A stretch of DNA of 64,000 nucleotides from an uncultured Bacilli bacterium. GTDB lineage: Bacteria; Bacillota_I; Bacilli_A; RF39; UBA660. Numbering within the stretch: the stretch's first letter is position 1; every line of letters begins with the position of its first letter. The notes beneath the pieces were generated by a model. It saw only the letters and a program-made list of their open reading frames with translations. It was not told the origin of the DNA and did no database searches. The stretch lies in contig CAKOXO010000002.1 in the NCBI GenBank assembly GCA_934130165.1, positions 186,001 through 250,000 of the forward strand, in the 5' to 3' direction. Shown piece after piece: positions 18,136-27,072 of this stretch. The position numbers were made by a program, and so were the translations under genes.

Positions 18136-18173
18136 TCTACCCCTCCTATTATTCTAACTATCATTATAGCTTA

Positions 18174-18201
18174 TTAAAAAAAAAAAAGGAAGTATTTCCT
18201 T
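18174..18201 (-). terminator. Intrinsic terminator after the 420-residue gene
   Basis: On the minus strand AAGGAA-ATAC-TTCCTT forms a six-bp stem with a four-base loop, followed by a run of about twelve T. It separates the coiled-coil gene from the surface/Tad operon. Confidence 0.75.
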
Positions 18202-18210
18202 ATAGTAATT

Positions 18211-19473
18211 CTATCTTTTTCCATTTCCTTTGTTACTATTTTCGATACTAACCTTATCAGAATTTAATTTTTTTAACTCATCTTTTATATTTGTAATATT
18301 AACTTTATTCTCACCTACTACATCATTTACTAATGATGTTAATACTTTTTTTGTAGAATTTGCTTCTACAGAAACTGAAAAATCCAATTTTTTAGATTCA
18401 ATACTATCTTTATCTATATCATAAGCTAAGCGTATTTCTTGAATTATTCCTTTATATACATTATCAATTGTTTCCTCTGAAAAACTATAATCTTCACTTT
18501 CATTATGTCTTTTTTCATCATAGATTTCATCTTGAATTATTTCTTTATTTTCCCCATCAAGAACTCTAGTTAAAGTTTTACATTCTTCTTTTATAATATT
18601 TCCAACTCTTTCATTGATAGCAGTATCTATTATAATTTCTAAAAGTTGTCTTTGATTTTTATATTTATCAGGTAATAATTTAAATATTAAATTAACCATA
18701 TTAGCTGAACATATTTGTAATCTATTTAAAGCAATATTTTGATTTTTACTTACAATTTTATCTAATAATTCCTTACTTTTATTTTTAGCTGCATCAGCTA
18801 ATTTTTTTTCTTCTAAAAATTGTTTTCTTGTTTTTTCTTCTCTTAGTTTCTGACTATCCATTTCTGTAATTATTCCGGTTATAACACATTTTTTATTATG
18901 TTTAAAGTATTTATCTAAATCTTCTTCAATATGTTGTTCATAAATATCTTTATAGTAAATTGCTTTTGTTTTAAAATCAGCTACCTGTTCAGGTGTTAAA
19001 GAATATTTTTTTGTTATATCCTGGATCATTTCATTAAATATTTCATTAACACTCTTATCTGGAATAGAATTATCACTATCACTATTTTCACTAGATTTTT
19101 TCATTGATATTATACTATCGATATTAAGTTCTTTATTTTCTATCTTTTTAATAATATTTTCAAGATAAATAACTTTCATTCTATTTTTTGATTCAGTTTT
19201 AAAAATAAGATCAATTGTTTTCATATAATTAGCATAAAATTCTTTTTCACTTTTATCAATATCTTCAAAAATTAAACTTAAATTTTTTTCGATTGGTTTT
19301 AAATATTTCTCACTAGTATATTCAACTATTTCTTCTTTTTTAGAATCATCAACCATCGTTGCTAACTTTTCAAGAACAAACTTTTTTAAAATTTTAGTTT
19401 TTGCAACACAAGACTCTTTAAAGTTTTCTCCATGTTCAAATATTATTTCTCCAATTTCATTTACTAAAAACAT
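18211..19473 (-). CDS. Unknown charged, helical cytoplasmic protein
   Basis: This 420-residue protein has no signal or membrane segment and is rich in Lys and Glu. It is largely predicted helical, with probable coiled coils near residues 60-110 and 195-235. I recognise no motif. The ATG at 19473 has the good site AGGAGG upstream. The gene is followed by a terminator and lies directly upstream of the surface/Tad operon on the same strand, so a link with that operon is possible but not shown. Three Cys are scattered and no metal-site pattern is apparent. Confidence 0.55.
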   Translation of the reverse strand: MFLVNEIGEIIFEHGENFKESCVAKTKILKKFVLEKLATMVDDSKKEEIVEYTSEKYLKPIEKNLSLIFEDIDKSEKEFYANYMKTIDLIFKTESKNRMKVIYLENIIKKIENKELNIDSIISMKKSSENSDSDNSIPDKSVNEIFNEMIQDITKKYSLTPEQVADFKTKAIYYKDIYEQHIEEDLDKYFKHNKKCVITGIITEMDSQKLREEKTRKQFLEEKKLADAAKNKSKELLDKIVSKNQNIALNRLQICSANMVNLIFKLLPDKYKNQRQLLEIIIDTAINERVGNIIKEECKTLTRVLDGENKEIIQDEIYDEKRHNESEDYSFSEETIDNVYKGIIQEIRLAYDIDKDSIESKKLDFSVSVEANSTKKVLTSLVNDVVGENKVNITNIKDELKKLNSDKVSIENSNKGNGKR

Positions 19474-19580
19474 AAAATACCTCCTATAAATAGTATTTTT
19501 AATTATACATTTCTATATTTATTATATACAATTAAAATAAATAAATCTAATTTTATTAAAATATTTATGTAAAAAAATGT

Positions 19581-19604
19581 AAAAAAAAACTAATTACTTA
19601 GTTT
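19581..19604 (-). terminator. Terminator overlapping the trmL stop
   Basis: On the minus strand AACTAA-GTAA-TTAGTT followed by a run of nine T begins inside the last codons of trmL. Confidence 0.65.
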
Positions 19605-20103
19605 CTAGATAATCCTTACCTTTATGTGGCTCATATCTTAATAAATCATTATAATCTTGTTGTCTTAATGCTTCATATATAACAATAGCACAACAATTTG
19701 ATAAGTTTAATGCTCTAACATCTTTAGACATTGGTATTCTCATACAGTGTTCTAAATCATCTTGTAATATTTCTTTAGGAATTCCTGTAGACTCTTTGCC
19801 AAAAATAAAGTATAAGTCAGAGCAAGTATCACTATAATCGAAACTAGTATGTGGCATCTTACCATATCTAGTAAAGTAATAATAAGTACCTTGATTTTTA
19901 GATTTAAAGTCTTCAAAATCTTCATAAACTTCATAATTTAATTTATCCATATAATTGGCACTACATCTTTTTAAGTATTTTTCATCTAATGAAAAACCTA
20001 ATGGTTTAATTAAATGTAATTTAGTATTTGTAGCTACACAAGTTCTCATTATATTACCAGTATTTTGTGGAATCTCTGGCTGATATAAAACTATATTATT
20101 CAT
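19594..20103 (-). CDS. trmL: tRNA (cytidine/uridine-34 2'-O)-methyltransferase TrmL
   Basis: This 169-residue protein is close to the usual length of TrmL. The SPOUT signatures are present: NIVLYQPEIPQNTGNIMRTC at the N-terminus, FGKESTGIP in the middle and RIPM with RALNLSNC near the C-terminus, the last forming the trefoil-knot SAM site. TrmL methylates the ribose of the wobble base of tRNA-Leu species. It has the strong site AGGAGG and lies 23 bp downstream of a thioredoxin-like gene. The terminator overlaps its stop codon. Confidence 0.93.
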   Translation of the reverse strand: MNNIVLYQPEIPQNTGNIMRTCVATNTKLHLIKPLGFSLDEKYLKRCSANYMDKLNYEVYEDFEDFKSKNQGTYYYFTRYGKMPHTSFDYSDTCSDLYFIFGKESTGIPKEILQDDLEHCMRIPMSKDVRALNLSNCCAIVIYEALRQQDYNDLLRYEPHKGKDYLETK

Positions 20104-20126
20104 ATTATTCCTCCTAAAAAGGAGAT

Positions 20127-20654
20127 TTACTCTCCTATCTTATTTCTTTTTAAAAATTGTTCAACATCATCAATAGTTAATTTTTCCTTTTTACTATTTT
20201 GAATAATATCTCTAATTTCATTATCTTCAAAAACTACTAAAGCTGGGTAATTATTTTTAAGTTTTATTTTATAATCATATTTATTATTAAAATCATTTGT
20301 AAATTGTTCTAAATTAGCATCACTTAAATTAACATAAGTTATATTAGTTGCTAAATGCTTTTGTTCTATAACTTTTTTTAGTCCTTTTTCAAAATTTCTA
20401 CAAGTATCATCACTAGCAGTACACATATAAATTACTGTATTAGGTGATTCCTGAACATAATTACTTAACTCTTGATCAGTTATTTCTGGAATAACATCTC
20501 TTATCACAGGAGTTTGTTTTTGATACTCAGAATAAACTACATAATATCGATATAAATAGATAGCTAGTAAAAAAGTTGCAATAAATATAGTTATCAACGC
20601 AATATAATTCTTTGTTGGAACTTCTCTTAACTCTTCTTTCTTTTTATTAGACAT
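20127..20654 (-). CDS. Membrane-anchored thioredoxin-like protein
   Basis: About 175 residues. One N-terminal membrane helix (about residues 16-36) precedes an extracytoplasmic domain with a thioredoxin-like order of strands. Where thioredoxins carry CxxC, it has CTASDDTC, two Cys six residues apart, so classic dithiol redox activity is uncertain. A cis-Pro-like segment, YPALVVFED, follows. I start it at the ATG at 20654 because AGGAGAG lies nine bases upstream; the in-frame GTG three codons earlier overlaps that site. It precedes trmL in the same direction. Confidence 0.62.
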   Translation of the reverse strand: MSNKKKEELREVPTKNYIALITIFIATFLLAIYLYRYYVVYSEYQKQTPVIRDVIPEITDQELSNYVQESPNTVIYMCTASDDTCRNFEKGLKKVIEQKHLATNITYVNLSDANLEQFTNDFNNKYDYKIKLKNNYPALVVFEDNEIRDIIQNSKKEKLTIDDVEQFLKRNKIGE

Positions 20655-20722
20655 TATGATCACTCTCCTATCTCTACTTATATTTTATCACAAATAACAA
20701 CAATTAGTAATAATAAAATAAA

Positions 20723-22876
20723 TTATTTTAACTGGTTTACAATTTTTTCAATCTGTGAAGCATCTTCATCATAGAAATCGAATCTTTTTATATAAGGAAA
20801 AGAGTAATTATGCTTATTATAATTATTACTACAATTTAGAATATGGGTATTTTTATTATTATAATATACAGGAAATTTTCTACCTTTTTGATCAATTAAA
20901 TTATAACTACCAGATTCTAAATTAAGTATATTACCCTTTATAACCATATTGCATACTCTACCATACACTAATATTTCCAAAACTAAATCAAAAGAAAATT
21001 TATTTTTAAAGTTTTTGTACAATGCCTCAATTTCATTATCACTTAATTCAACAGATACAGGTATTACTAATAAGTTATTTCTTATTAAATAATATGCAGT
21101 ATAAATATTAGTTATATTCAAAAAATAACTTCCATAGGTATTTTTATATTTTTTAAAATAAATATTCTCATTTACTAAATTTTCCTCTTTTATAGATTTT
21201 TCAATATCTAATACATTATTATCTACTTTATAATATACTCTATCATTATTTTTATATTTATTATAAAGTTCTAAATTATTAGTATAAATTCTTCTAAAAT
21301 TAAGTTTTAGACAAGTAAGTAATTGTTCTTCTTTGAAAACTGTCCCTGTCAAATAACTCTCTTTTTTAATATCAAACTTACTAAATGATACATCTTTTTT
21401 TATATATTTTCCTTTTTTATTTTTTCTTATATCAGTTAATTTATCTATTACAATTCTTCTTTGATTATTTAACTCTTTTATTGATATAAATATATTATCA
21501 TCTACTAAAAGATTAACATTACTACATTCATATGGAGTAGATCCTAATTTTTTTAATTGACTTATTATTCTTTCCTTTGAAATTGAACTTGTTTTAGCCT
21601 TTTCAACAACATTAGAAATCTCTGTTACTACGTTTTCTCCATCAGTTACAGAAAGGATTAGTTTATTGCCAATTCTAGCTTCTAATTTAAAGTCAACTTT
21701 AATTTTTCTAACTGGCATATTTTGCAAGTTTTTGATTAGTTTTCTATCTATAGTTTTATAAACTGTATCTTTAGTAGTAAGACCTATTTTATTATCTATC
21801 TTTACTATTTTAGAGGCCGAATTTACAAGCTGTTTTTTCTCATTATATAAATAATTTGCAATAAATCCCTTATTACTTTCCATAAATCTAATTCCATCTT
21901 CTTGATTCAATTCCTTATCAAGTTTTACTGTTATATACTTACTATCTACTTTTATAACTTTACCTATTTTAATTCCAATATGATTAGGAGATTCTATGTT
22001 CATTATATCTTTAGATTCAAATAAATTTCCCGTTGTAAAACGTCTATTAAAAAGAACTTTTAATTTTTCTTCTTCCTCTTTTAAATCAAAATTTTCACCA
22101 TCAATAATCTTACGATAAAAACTAGTAATAAAGCCAACATACTCTGGGCTTTTCATTCTACCCTCTATCTTAAAGCTATCGATATTAGAGTTTAATAATT
22201 TTTTAAACTGGTGTGAGGTATTAAATTCTTTAGTACTAAGTAAATATTTATCTTTTTCTATTATTTTACCATCTTTTTCTAAACTGTATTTTAATCTACA
22301 ACTTCCAACACATTCTCCTCTATTACCACTACGACCTCCCAACATAGAACTCATTAGGCAATTACCAGAGTATGATATACAAAGAGCCCCATGAATGAAT
22401 ACCTCTTTTTCAATATCTATATTAATACTATTTATCTCATCTATAGACATTTCTCTAGGTAGAACTATTCTTTTAACTCCTAAACTCTTATATAACTTTA
22501 TAGTATCTATAGTTGAAGAATTAGCTTGAGTAGATACATGGACCTCAAGATTAGGAAACATTTCTCTAACCAAACAAATCATTCCAAAGTCTTGCATTAT
22601 TACAGCATCTACACCATTTTTATATAAAAAGTCTATTTGATCTATAAAACTATCAACTTCTCCTTCTTTAACCAAGATATTCATAGTTACATATAGTTTA
22701 ACTCCATATAAATGGCATAATTTAATAGCCTCTACTATTTCTTCTTCTGTAAAGTTTTTAGCAAAGTGCCTAGCTCCAAAATTTTTTAATCCTGCATAAA
22801 TGGCATCACAACCATTGTTAATTGCTTGATATAGACTTTCCATATCACCAGCTGGTGATAGCAATTCGTGTTTCAT
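20723..22876 (-). CDS. U32-family protein, RlhA-like (long form)
   Basis: This 717-residue protein has an N-terminal U32 domain: ELLSPAGDMESLYQAINNG at the start, HVSTQANSS, then GALCISYSGNCLMSS and GECVGSCR. The last two give the four Cys expected to bind an iron-sulfur cluster, with KIEGRMKS following. Despite the peptidase label, this family hydroxylates RNA with prephenate: TrhP modifies tRNA wobble uridine and RlhA modifies 23S rRNA C2501. The length and the long C-terminal extension favour an RlhA-like protein. Two shorter U32 genes (TrhP-like) occur at 33.7-35.8 kb. RlhA versus TrhP is by length and architecture only. Confidence 0.82.
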   Translation of the reverse strand: MKHELLSPAGDMESLYQAINNGCDAIYAGLKNFGARHFAKNFTEEEIVEAIKLCHLYGVKLYVTMNILVKEGEVDSFIDQIDFLYKNGVDAVIMQDFGMICLVREMFPNLEVHVSTQANSSTIDTIKLYKSLGVKRIVLPREMSIDEINSINIDIEKEVFIHGALCISYSGNCLMSSMLGGRSGNRGECVGSCRLKYSLEKDGKIIEKDKYLLSTKEFNTSHQFKKLLNSNIDSFKIEGRMKSPEYVGFITSFYRKIIDGENFDLKEEEEKLKVLFNRRFTTGNLFESKDIMNIESPNHIGIKIGKVIKVDSKYITVKLDKELNQEDGIRFMESNKGFIANYLYNEKKQLVNSASKIVKIDNKIGLTTKDTVYKTIDRKLIKNLQNMPVRKIKVDFKLEARIGNKLILSVTDGENVVTEISNVVEKAKTSSISKERIISQLKKLGSTPYECSNVNLLVDDNIFISIKELNNQRRIVIDKLTDIRKNKKGKYIKKDVSFSKFDIKKESYLTGTVFKEEQLLTCLKLNFRRIYTNNLELYNKYKNNDRVYYKVDNNVLDIEKSIKEENLVNENIYFKKYKNTYGSYFLNITNIYTAYYLIRNNLLVIPVSVELSDNEIEALYKNFKNKFSFDLVLEILVYGRVCNMVIKGNILNLESGSYNLIDQKGRKFPVYYNNKNTHILNCSNNYNKHNYSFPYIKRFDFYDEDASQIEKIVNQLK

Positions 22877-22945
22877 TAAACCACCTCATATATCTATGAT
22901 AACATAAAGTAAAATAAATATAAATTGCTACACATATATTTAATT

Positions 22946-23305
22946 ATGAATAATGACATAGAAGAAATGGTAAAAAGATTAAGTTTTGAAAATTTGATTT
23001 GGATAGGTTTCATCATAACTTCAGCTCTAAATATTTATGGTGATGAAATGATAAAAAAAGGACTAGTAACAAATGATAAAAATGCAAGGAAAAAAGCGAA
23101 TAAACTTTTTCTTGGAATATCCTTTTTTTCTATTTTAGTATATATATATTTTCTAATGAGAAATTATAATGATTATCAAAAGAAGAAAACAGACTCATAT
23201 CAAATAAGATTTATTGGAAGTATTTTAATTTTATCTGGTACTCTATGCTTAACATACTTTCAAATGAAAAATATGGAGCCAACCGAATCTCCATCTAACG
23301 TTTAG
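22946..23305 (+). CDS. Small four-helix membrane protein, paralogue A
   Basis: About 119 residues from the likely ATG at 22946; the longer frame starts at 22925. No good ribosome binding site is visible for either. Hydrophobic stretches lie near residues 18-32, 57-73 and 91-108 of the short form. It is similar in plan and wording (NDxKxR/K in the loop, YIYFLMRNYNDY) to the gene at 23636, suggesting local duplication. It converges with and overlaps the minus-strand gene at 23295 by 11 bp. Function is unknown. Confidence 0.5.
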   Translation: MNNDIEEMVKRLSFENLIWIGFIITSALNIYGDEMIKKGLVTNDKNARKKANKLFLGISFFSILVYIYFLMRNYNDYQKKKTDSYQIRFIGSILILSGTLCLTYFQMKNMEPTESPSNV

Positions 23306-23585
23306 ATTTTAAATTTTCTATTTCTTTATTTAGTGCATTAACCATCTTTTTAAGCATTTCTATATTCTCTTCAGTAGACATGTTGGACCCTCCAGTATTA
23401 TTACCACGTCTTTCAGCCTGAACTTGTTTATAAAATGCATTCGTACATAATACCTGTGCTGTTAACATCAACCAATTTCCTAAAGCATTTTGTTCATTAG
23501 CAGTTAAATCATCAATTAGTAAATATCCTACTATTACAGCACTAAATGAAAAAGCTTTGGGTGAAACATCTGGAATTAAATTCAT
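23295..23585 (-). CDS. Small conserved hypothetical protein
   Basis: A 96-residue protein. Its first half has the phrase SPKAFSFSAVIVGYLL followed by DDLTANEQNALGNWLML. This matches my memory of a widespread but uncharacterised family of small Bacillota proteins containing LGNW and a T-x-N tail. The second half is charged and probably a coiled coil (EENIEMLKKMVNALNKEIENL). It lies between the two plus-strand paralogues on the opposite strand. No function is assigned. Confidence 0.6.
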   Translation of the reverse strand: MNLIPDVSPKAFSFSAVIVGYLLIDDLTANEQNALGNWLMLTAQVLCTNAFYKQVQAERRGNNTGGSNMSTEENIEMLKKMVNALNKEIENLKSKR

Positions 23586-23635
23586 TTTATCACCTATAAA
23601 ATTATATTATTAAATAAATTAGAATATATTTTATT

Positions 23636-24013
23636 ATGAATGAAAAAGAAGAAATATTAAAAAAAATTAAAACTGAAAACTATGTTTGGATAATCTATTT
23701 TATTTTAATAGGTCTTTGTTTGTATGGTAATACCTTTGAAAAAAACTATGTACTATATAATGATCAAAAAAGTAAGGAAACATATAGAAAAATAACTATT
23801 TTTATATTTACAGTTGCTTTAATTATATATTTATATTTTTTCTTTGATAATTATAAAGATGTTAAAAATCTAAAACCAACAGATTCAAAAAGAAAAAAAG
23901 ACTTAAATGAGTTAAGTCTTCTAGGATCTACACTAATTCTAATAGCTGGATTAATCTTTATATATATTGCTATAGTTGATACAGAATTAGATGTAGAATT
24001 AGCCTTTAATTAA
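23636..24013 (+). CDS. Small membrane protein, paralogue B
   Basis: This 125-residue protein begins with a charged N-terminus (MNEKEEILKKIK). Hydrophobic helices lie near residues 18-34, 54-72 and 92-114, with the phrase LYFFFDNYKD that parallels the first paralogue. It has the same general order (charged N-terminus, helix, charged loop, two helices). No convincing ribosome binding site precedes the ATG. It ends 2 bp before the convergent stop of the rubrerythrin gene. Function is unknown. Confidence 0.5.
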   Translation: MNEKEEILKKIKTENYVWIIYFILIGLCLYGNTFEKNYVLYNDQKSKETYRKITIFIFTVALIIYLYFFFDNYKDVKNLKPTDSKRKKDLNELSLLGSTLILIAGLIFIYIAIVDTELDVELAFN

Positions 24014-24015
24014 TA

Positions 24016-24558
24016 TTATTCATAGTTATTAGCTTTTACTTCCATAAAGCTTTGTGGATGAGCACATACTGGACATACTTCTAAGGCATCAGTACCTTCA
24101 TAAACGTAACCACAATTACGGCATACCCAAATTTTTGTACCATTTTTATGAAATATTCTTTCATCCTTAATATTATTAAGTAATGTAAGATATCTTTTTT
24201 CATGTTCCTTTTCTATTTCTCCAACTTTTTCAAATAAATCTGCAATTCTATCAAAACCTTCTTCTTTAGCTGTTTCTGCAAATTCTTTATACATTTCAGT
24301 CCATTCGTAATTCTCACCTTTAGCTGCATCTTCTAAGTTAGTTGTTGTATCAGGAATTGAACCTCCATGTAATTCTTTAAACCATATTTTGGCATGTTCC
24401 TTTTCATTTTCAGCAGTTTCTAAAAAAATAGCAGCTAGTTGTTCATAACCATCTTTTTTTGCTTTACTAGCATAATAAGTATACTTATTTCTAGCTTGAC
24501 TTTCTCCAGCAAATGCTACCATTAAATTTTGTTCTGTTTTACTTCCTTTTAATTCCAT
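24016..24558 (-). CDS. rbr: Rubrerythrin
   Basis: About 180 residues. The N-terminal ferritin-like domain has the di-iron ligands in [27 protein letters not shown] and [12 protein letters not shown]. The C-terminal rubredoxin domain carries the two CxxC pairs: [12 protein letters not shown] and LEVCPVCAH. Rubrerythrin reduces hydrogen peroxide in anaerobes, so this points to an anaerobic lifestyle. I use the ATG at 24558 because AAAGGAG lies seven bases upstream, not the earlier ATG at 24576. The gene appears to be transcribed alone. Confidence 0.95.
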   Translation of the reverse strand: MELKGSKTEQNLMVAFAGESQARNKYTYYASKAKKDGYEQLAAIFLETAENEKEHAKIWFKELHGGSIPDTTTNLEDAAKGENYEWTEMYKEFAETAKEEGFDRIADLFEKVGEIEKEHEKRYLTLLNNIKDERIFHKNGTKIWVCRNCGYVYEGTDALEVCPVCAHPQSFMEVKANNYE

Positions 24559-24623
24559 AATAATTACTCCTTTCACAAATAATAGTATAACATATTAAAG
24601 TTGTTGTATCTATAACTTATTCT

Positions 24624-25034
24624 TTAATTTATCCAATAAGTGTTCCCGCAAACTTCTTGTGTATCAGTTTTATATATTTCTTTATCATTTTTTTTACATA
24701 TTACAACAGGTTGATAAGACAAATTCTTATCTGTATCTTTATTTACAATTACATATGAGCTATCACAGGTTATGCCATTCTTTTTATACTCCTTAACATC
24801 TAAGGCACTAACTTTGATATTTCTACAGTCATTAGTTTGATCAAAACCCCAATTATTGTAACTATCCATATAAACTTTAGCAGCATTTACTAAAACCTTT
24901 TCATAAGCTTTAAACTCTTCATTTCTATTTTCTTCTTGTAGCTTTCTAATAGATGGAAATGCTAAACCAGTAATTATTCCCATTATTACTATCGTAACCA
25001 ATAATTCAGTTAATGTAAAACCTTTATTATTCAT
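24624..25034 (-). CDS. Orphan type IV prepilin-like protein
   Basis: This 136-residue protein begins MNNKGFTLTELLVTIVI, an almost perfect class III signal: basic leader, Gly-Phe cleavage point, Glu at +5 and a hydrophobic helix to about residue 27. Type IV pilins and competence pseudopilins share this. The C-terminal half has four Cys (CRNIK, TCDSS, VICKK, VCGN), probably disulfide bonded. There is no type IV pilus or prepilin peptidase gene nearby, so it is an orphan here. Its cleavage signal is different from that of the 57-residue candidate near 6.3 kb. Confidence 0.82.
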   Translation of the reverse strand: MNNKGFTLTELLVTIVIMGIITGLAFPSIRKLQEENRNEEFKAYEKVLVNAAKVYMDSYNNWGFDQTNDCRNIKVSALDVKEYKKNGITCDSSYVIVNKDTDKNLSYQPVVICKKNDKEIYKTDTQEVCGNTYWIN

Positions 25035-25142
25035 AGTATCACCCTCAATTATTATTATAACCTAATTAAGCTAGAAAACAATAATAGATTAATTTAGTTT
25101 ACACAATAAGTCATTATGCATAAATTAATATAGGTGATAATC

Positions 25143-25364
25143 ATGAACTTTAAAGGACCACGTCATACATTTTTTTGTAATTGTAACTATTGTAAACAAA
25201 AAAGAAGAGGAAACATCTTCTACTTGTTATTATTTCTTGGATTATTAGTTATTATCTTTTATCAGGCTTTGATACTAATCTTTATTACTACTAGATTTAA
25301 TGCCATTATTCTATTCATAGAATTCATCTTCATTTTCTTTCTTTCTTTTCTCATTTTCCTTTAA
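25143..25364 (+). CDS. Small Cys-containing membrane protein, weak call
   Basis: From the ATG at 25143 with AGGTGA upstream, 73 residues. The N-terminus has the pattern CNCNYCKQKRRG, then two or three very hydrophobic stretches to the end. The 3' part overlaps the 3' end of the opposite-strand kinase-like gene by 54 bp, so the C-terminal residues are determined partly by that gene. It may be a genuine small membrane protein; the chance reading explanation cannot be excluded. Confidence 0.4.
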   Translation: MNFKGPRHTFFCNCNYCKQKRRGNIFYLLLFLGLLVIIFYQALILIFITTRFNAIILFIEFIFIFFLSFLIFL

Positions 25365-26219
25365 TACAAAATCTCTAGTCATTTCCATATATCTAATTAG
25401 TTCATATATCTTATAACAATTATTATAATTTGTATCTGAAAAAGTTATCTTCTTAGGAATAGATATAATGGATAAAAATAATAACATTTCATCATCGGTA
25501 TACATAAATTTAGATTGATATATATCAAATAATGTAGACATTTCTAGTTTCAAATAATCTTTTTTATAAAAATAGATAAAGTCATATATTGGAATATCTC
25601 TTTTATAATTATTCCAACTAATTAGTTGAGAAGTATTTCCTATTAAGATATGTTCAAGTGATGGCTTATTATGTAAAAGAACTACCCTTTCTTTTTTTTG
25701 TGTTTTTTTTATCTCATACCATTTATCTAAATTTGCTTTTGCATACTGTAGTGCTGAATAAATAAGAGAAATATTTCTTATTAATAAATATTCCCCTGGA
25801 GACATATATATTTTTTGTTCTATCATATCTTGAAGTTCATAATAGTACCTACCTAAGTAATCAATTTCATTATTTAAAGATTCATATATTTCTTTTGTCT
25901 TATCTAGAACAACTTCTTTATAGAACGTTGTTTTGTTATGTAGCAGGCTTAATATATATACAAGTTCGATTGCTTTTTCATCATCAGGCATACTAATTTC
26001 ATCTACATATGGAAAAAGATCATAATTATCAATCTTTTTTTTAGAAAGAATATAATTAAAGTTTTTACTAGTTAAGTAATTATATAAATTATCATCTGCT
26101 GTATTTTTTTTAATTACAAATTTACCATTATCTGTATCTATAATCTTTACATTGTTTAACTCCCTATATCCTCTTATATTTAAATTTAGCTTTTCATTTA
26201 ATTCTTTTAAACTACTCAT
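25311..26219 (-). CDS. YsxE/CotS-like degenerate kinase-fold protein
   Basis: This is a 302-residue protein with an aminoglycoside-phosphotransferase-like plan. An N-terminal region has VIKKNTADD. The middle region has the catalytic-loop equivalent HNKPSLEHILIG in place of HGDLHxxN, then ISWNNYKRDIPIYDF in place of the D-F-D metal loop. The catalytic Asp residues are missing, so it is probably a pseudokinase, as in the spore coat family CotS/YsxE. It overlaps the SpoVID-like gene by 8 bp, reproducing the spoVID-ysxE pair of B. subtilis. Assignment rests on this pairing and on the fold pattern. Confidence 0.68.
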   Translation of the reverse strand: MSSLKELNEKLNLNIRGYRELNNVKIIDTDNGKFVIKKNTADDNLYNYLTSKNFNYILSKKKIDNYDLFPYVDEISMPDDEKAIELVYILSLLHNKTTFYKEVVLDKTKEIYESLNNEIDYLGRYYYELQDMIEQKIYMSPGEYLLIRNISLIYSALQYAKANLDKWYEIKKTQKKERVVLLHNKPSLEHILIGNTSQLISWNNYKRDIPIYDFIYFYKKDYLKLEMSTLFDIYQSKFMYTDDEMLLFLSIISIPKKITFSDTNYNNCYKIYELIRYMEMTRDFVLKENEKRKKENEDEFYE

Positions 26220-27039
26220 CTATAGTTATTGAGGTTGGTATTACTAGTTTAGAACCTATTTCCAAATTTTCTAAATCATTATAATCACTTAACTCTTCCC
26301 TTGTAATACTATACTTATTTAAAACTGTTTCTATGGTATCTTCTCTTCTTAATATATATACTGAATAAGTTTTAAAAGTTTCATCTGTAGAAGAAAATGC
26401 CTCAAATAAAGAACTAATATTTTGACCTTCCAAATTATTATCTAATTCTTTTTCTTCATTTTTCATTTCCTTATCATCCCCTTCTTTTTTATCTTCTTGT
26501 TCTTTGTTTAACTCTTTTACTTCAGATATTTGTTTAAAAGGAAACTCTACTTCTTCTTGGATATCAACTTTTTCCATATCTAATTCTTTATCTTCCATTT
26601 TATCACCATCACACTCTCTAACAGATTCCATTTCTTTAAGATTTAATTCTTCCATAGAAATAACCTCATCATGATTTTTTTCTGTATTATCTATTAATTC
26701 TTCTTCCAAAACAATTTCTTCTATTCCATCAATTAAAACATCTATATTGCATTTTAAAACATCATCATTAATAACTTCATAGTTGAAATTATCTATAGTT
26801 ACTTTAACACTACTCAAATCAAATGTTTCAACTAAAGTAATATCAACAGGTATCTCATATTTAAAGCTTTCCTCTAAAGTACTAGCTTCAGTCATTTTAT
26901 AACTACCACTTATTGTAAAAGTACCTGTTATGGTATTTTGATCTATAAAATCTAAGTTATTATCTAAAGCAATTGATGTTATCTCTCCTATCATACTAGG
27001 AAAATCTAATTCTTTTTCAAAAGATACTATTTTTTTCAT
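26212..27039 (-). CDS. SpoVID-like protein with C-terminal LysM domain
   Basis: About 275 residues from the ATG at 27039. The N-terminal part (residues 1-105) is a beta-rich region resembling the SpoVID N-terminal SPOCS domain. It is followed by an acidic, Glu-rich linker of about 100 residues and a C-terminal LysM domain (YSVYILRREDTIETVLNKYS, then GSKLVIP). In B. subtilis SpoVID attaches the coat to the forespore through its LysM domain. The neighbour is YsxE-like and lon lies upstream, matching the B. subtilis region. Function in this organism is uncertain because few other sporulation genes are visible. Confidence 0.72.
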   Translation of the reverse strand: MKKIVSFEKELDFPSMIGEITSIALDNNLDFIDQNTITGTFTISGSYKMTEASTLEESFKYEIPVDITLVETFDLSSVKVTIDNFNYEVINDDVLKCNIDVLIDGIEEIVLEEELIDNTEKNHDEVISMEELNLKEMESVRECDGDKMEDKELDMEKVDIQEEVEFPFKQISEVKELNKEQEDKKEGDDKEMKNEEKELDNNLEGQNISSLFEAFSSTDETFKTYSVYILRREDTIETVLNKYSITREELSDYNDLENLEIGSKLVIPTSITIDE

Positions 27040-27072
27040 ACTTATTTCCCTCACTTTTCATTTAATAATATG

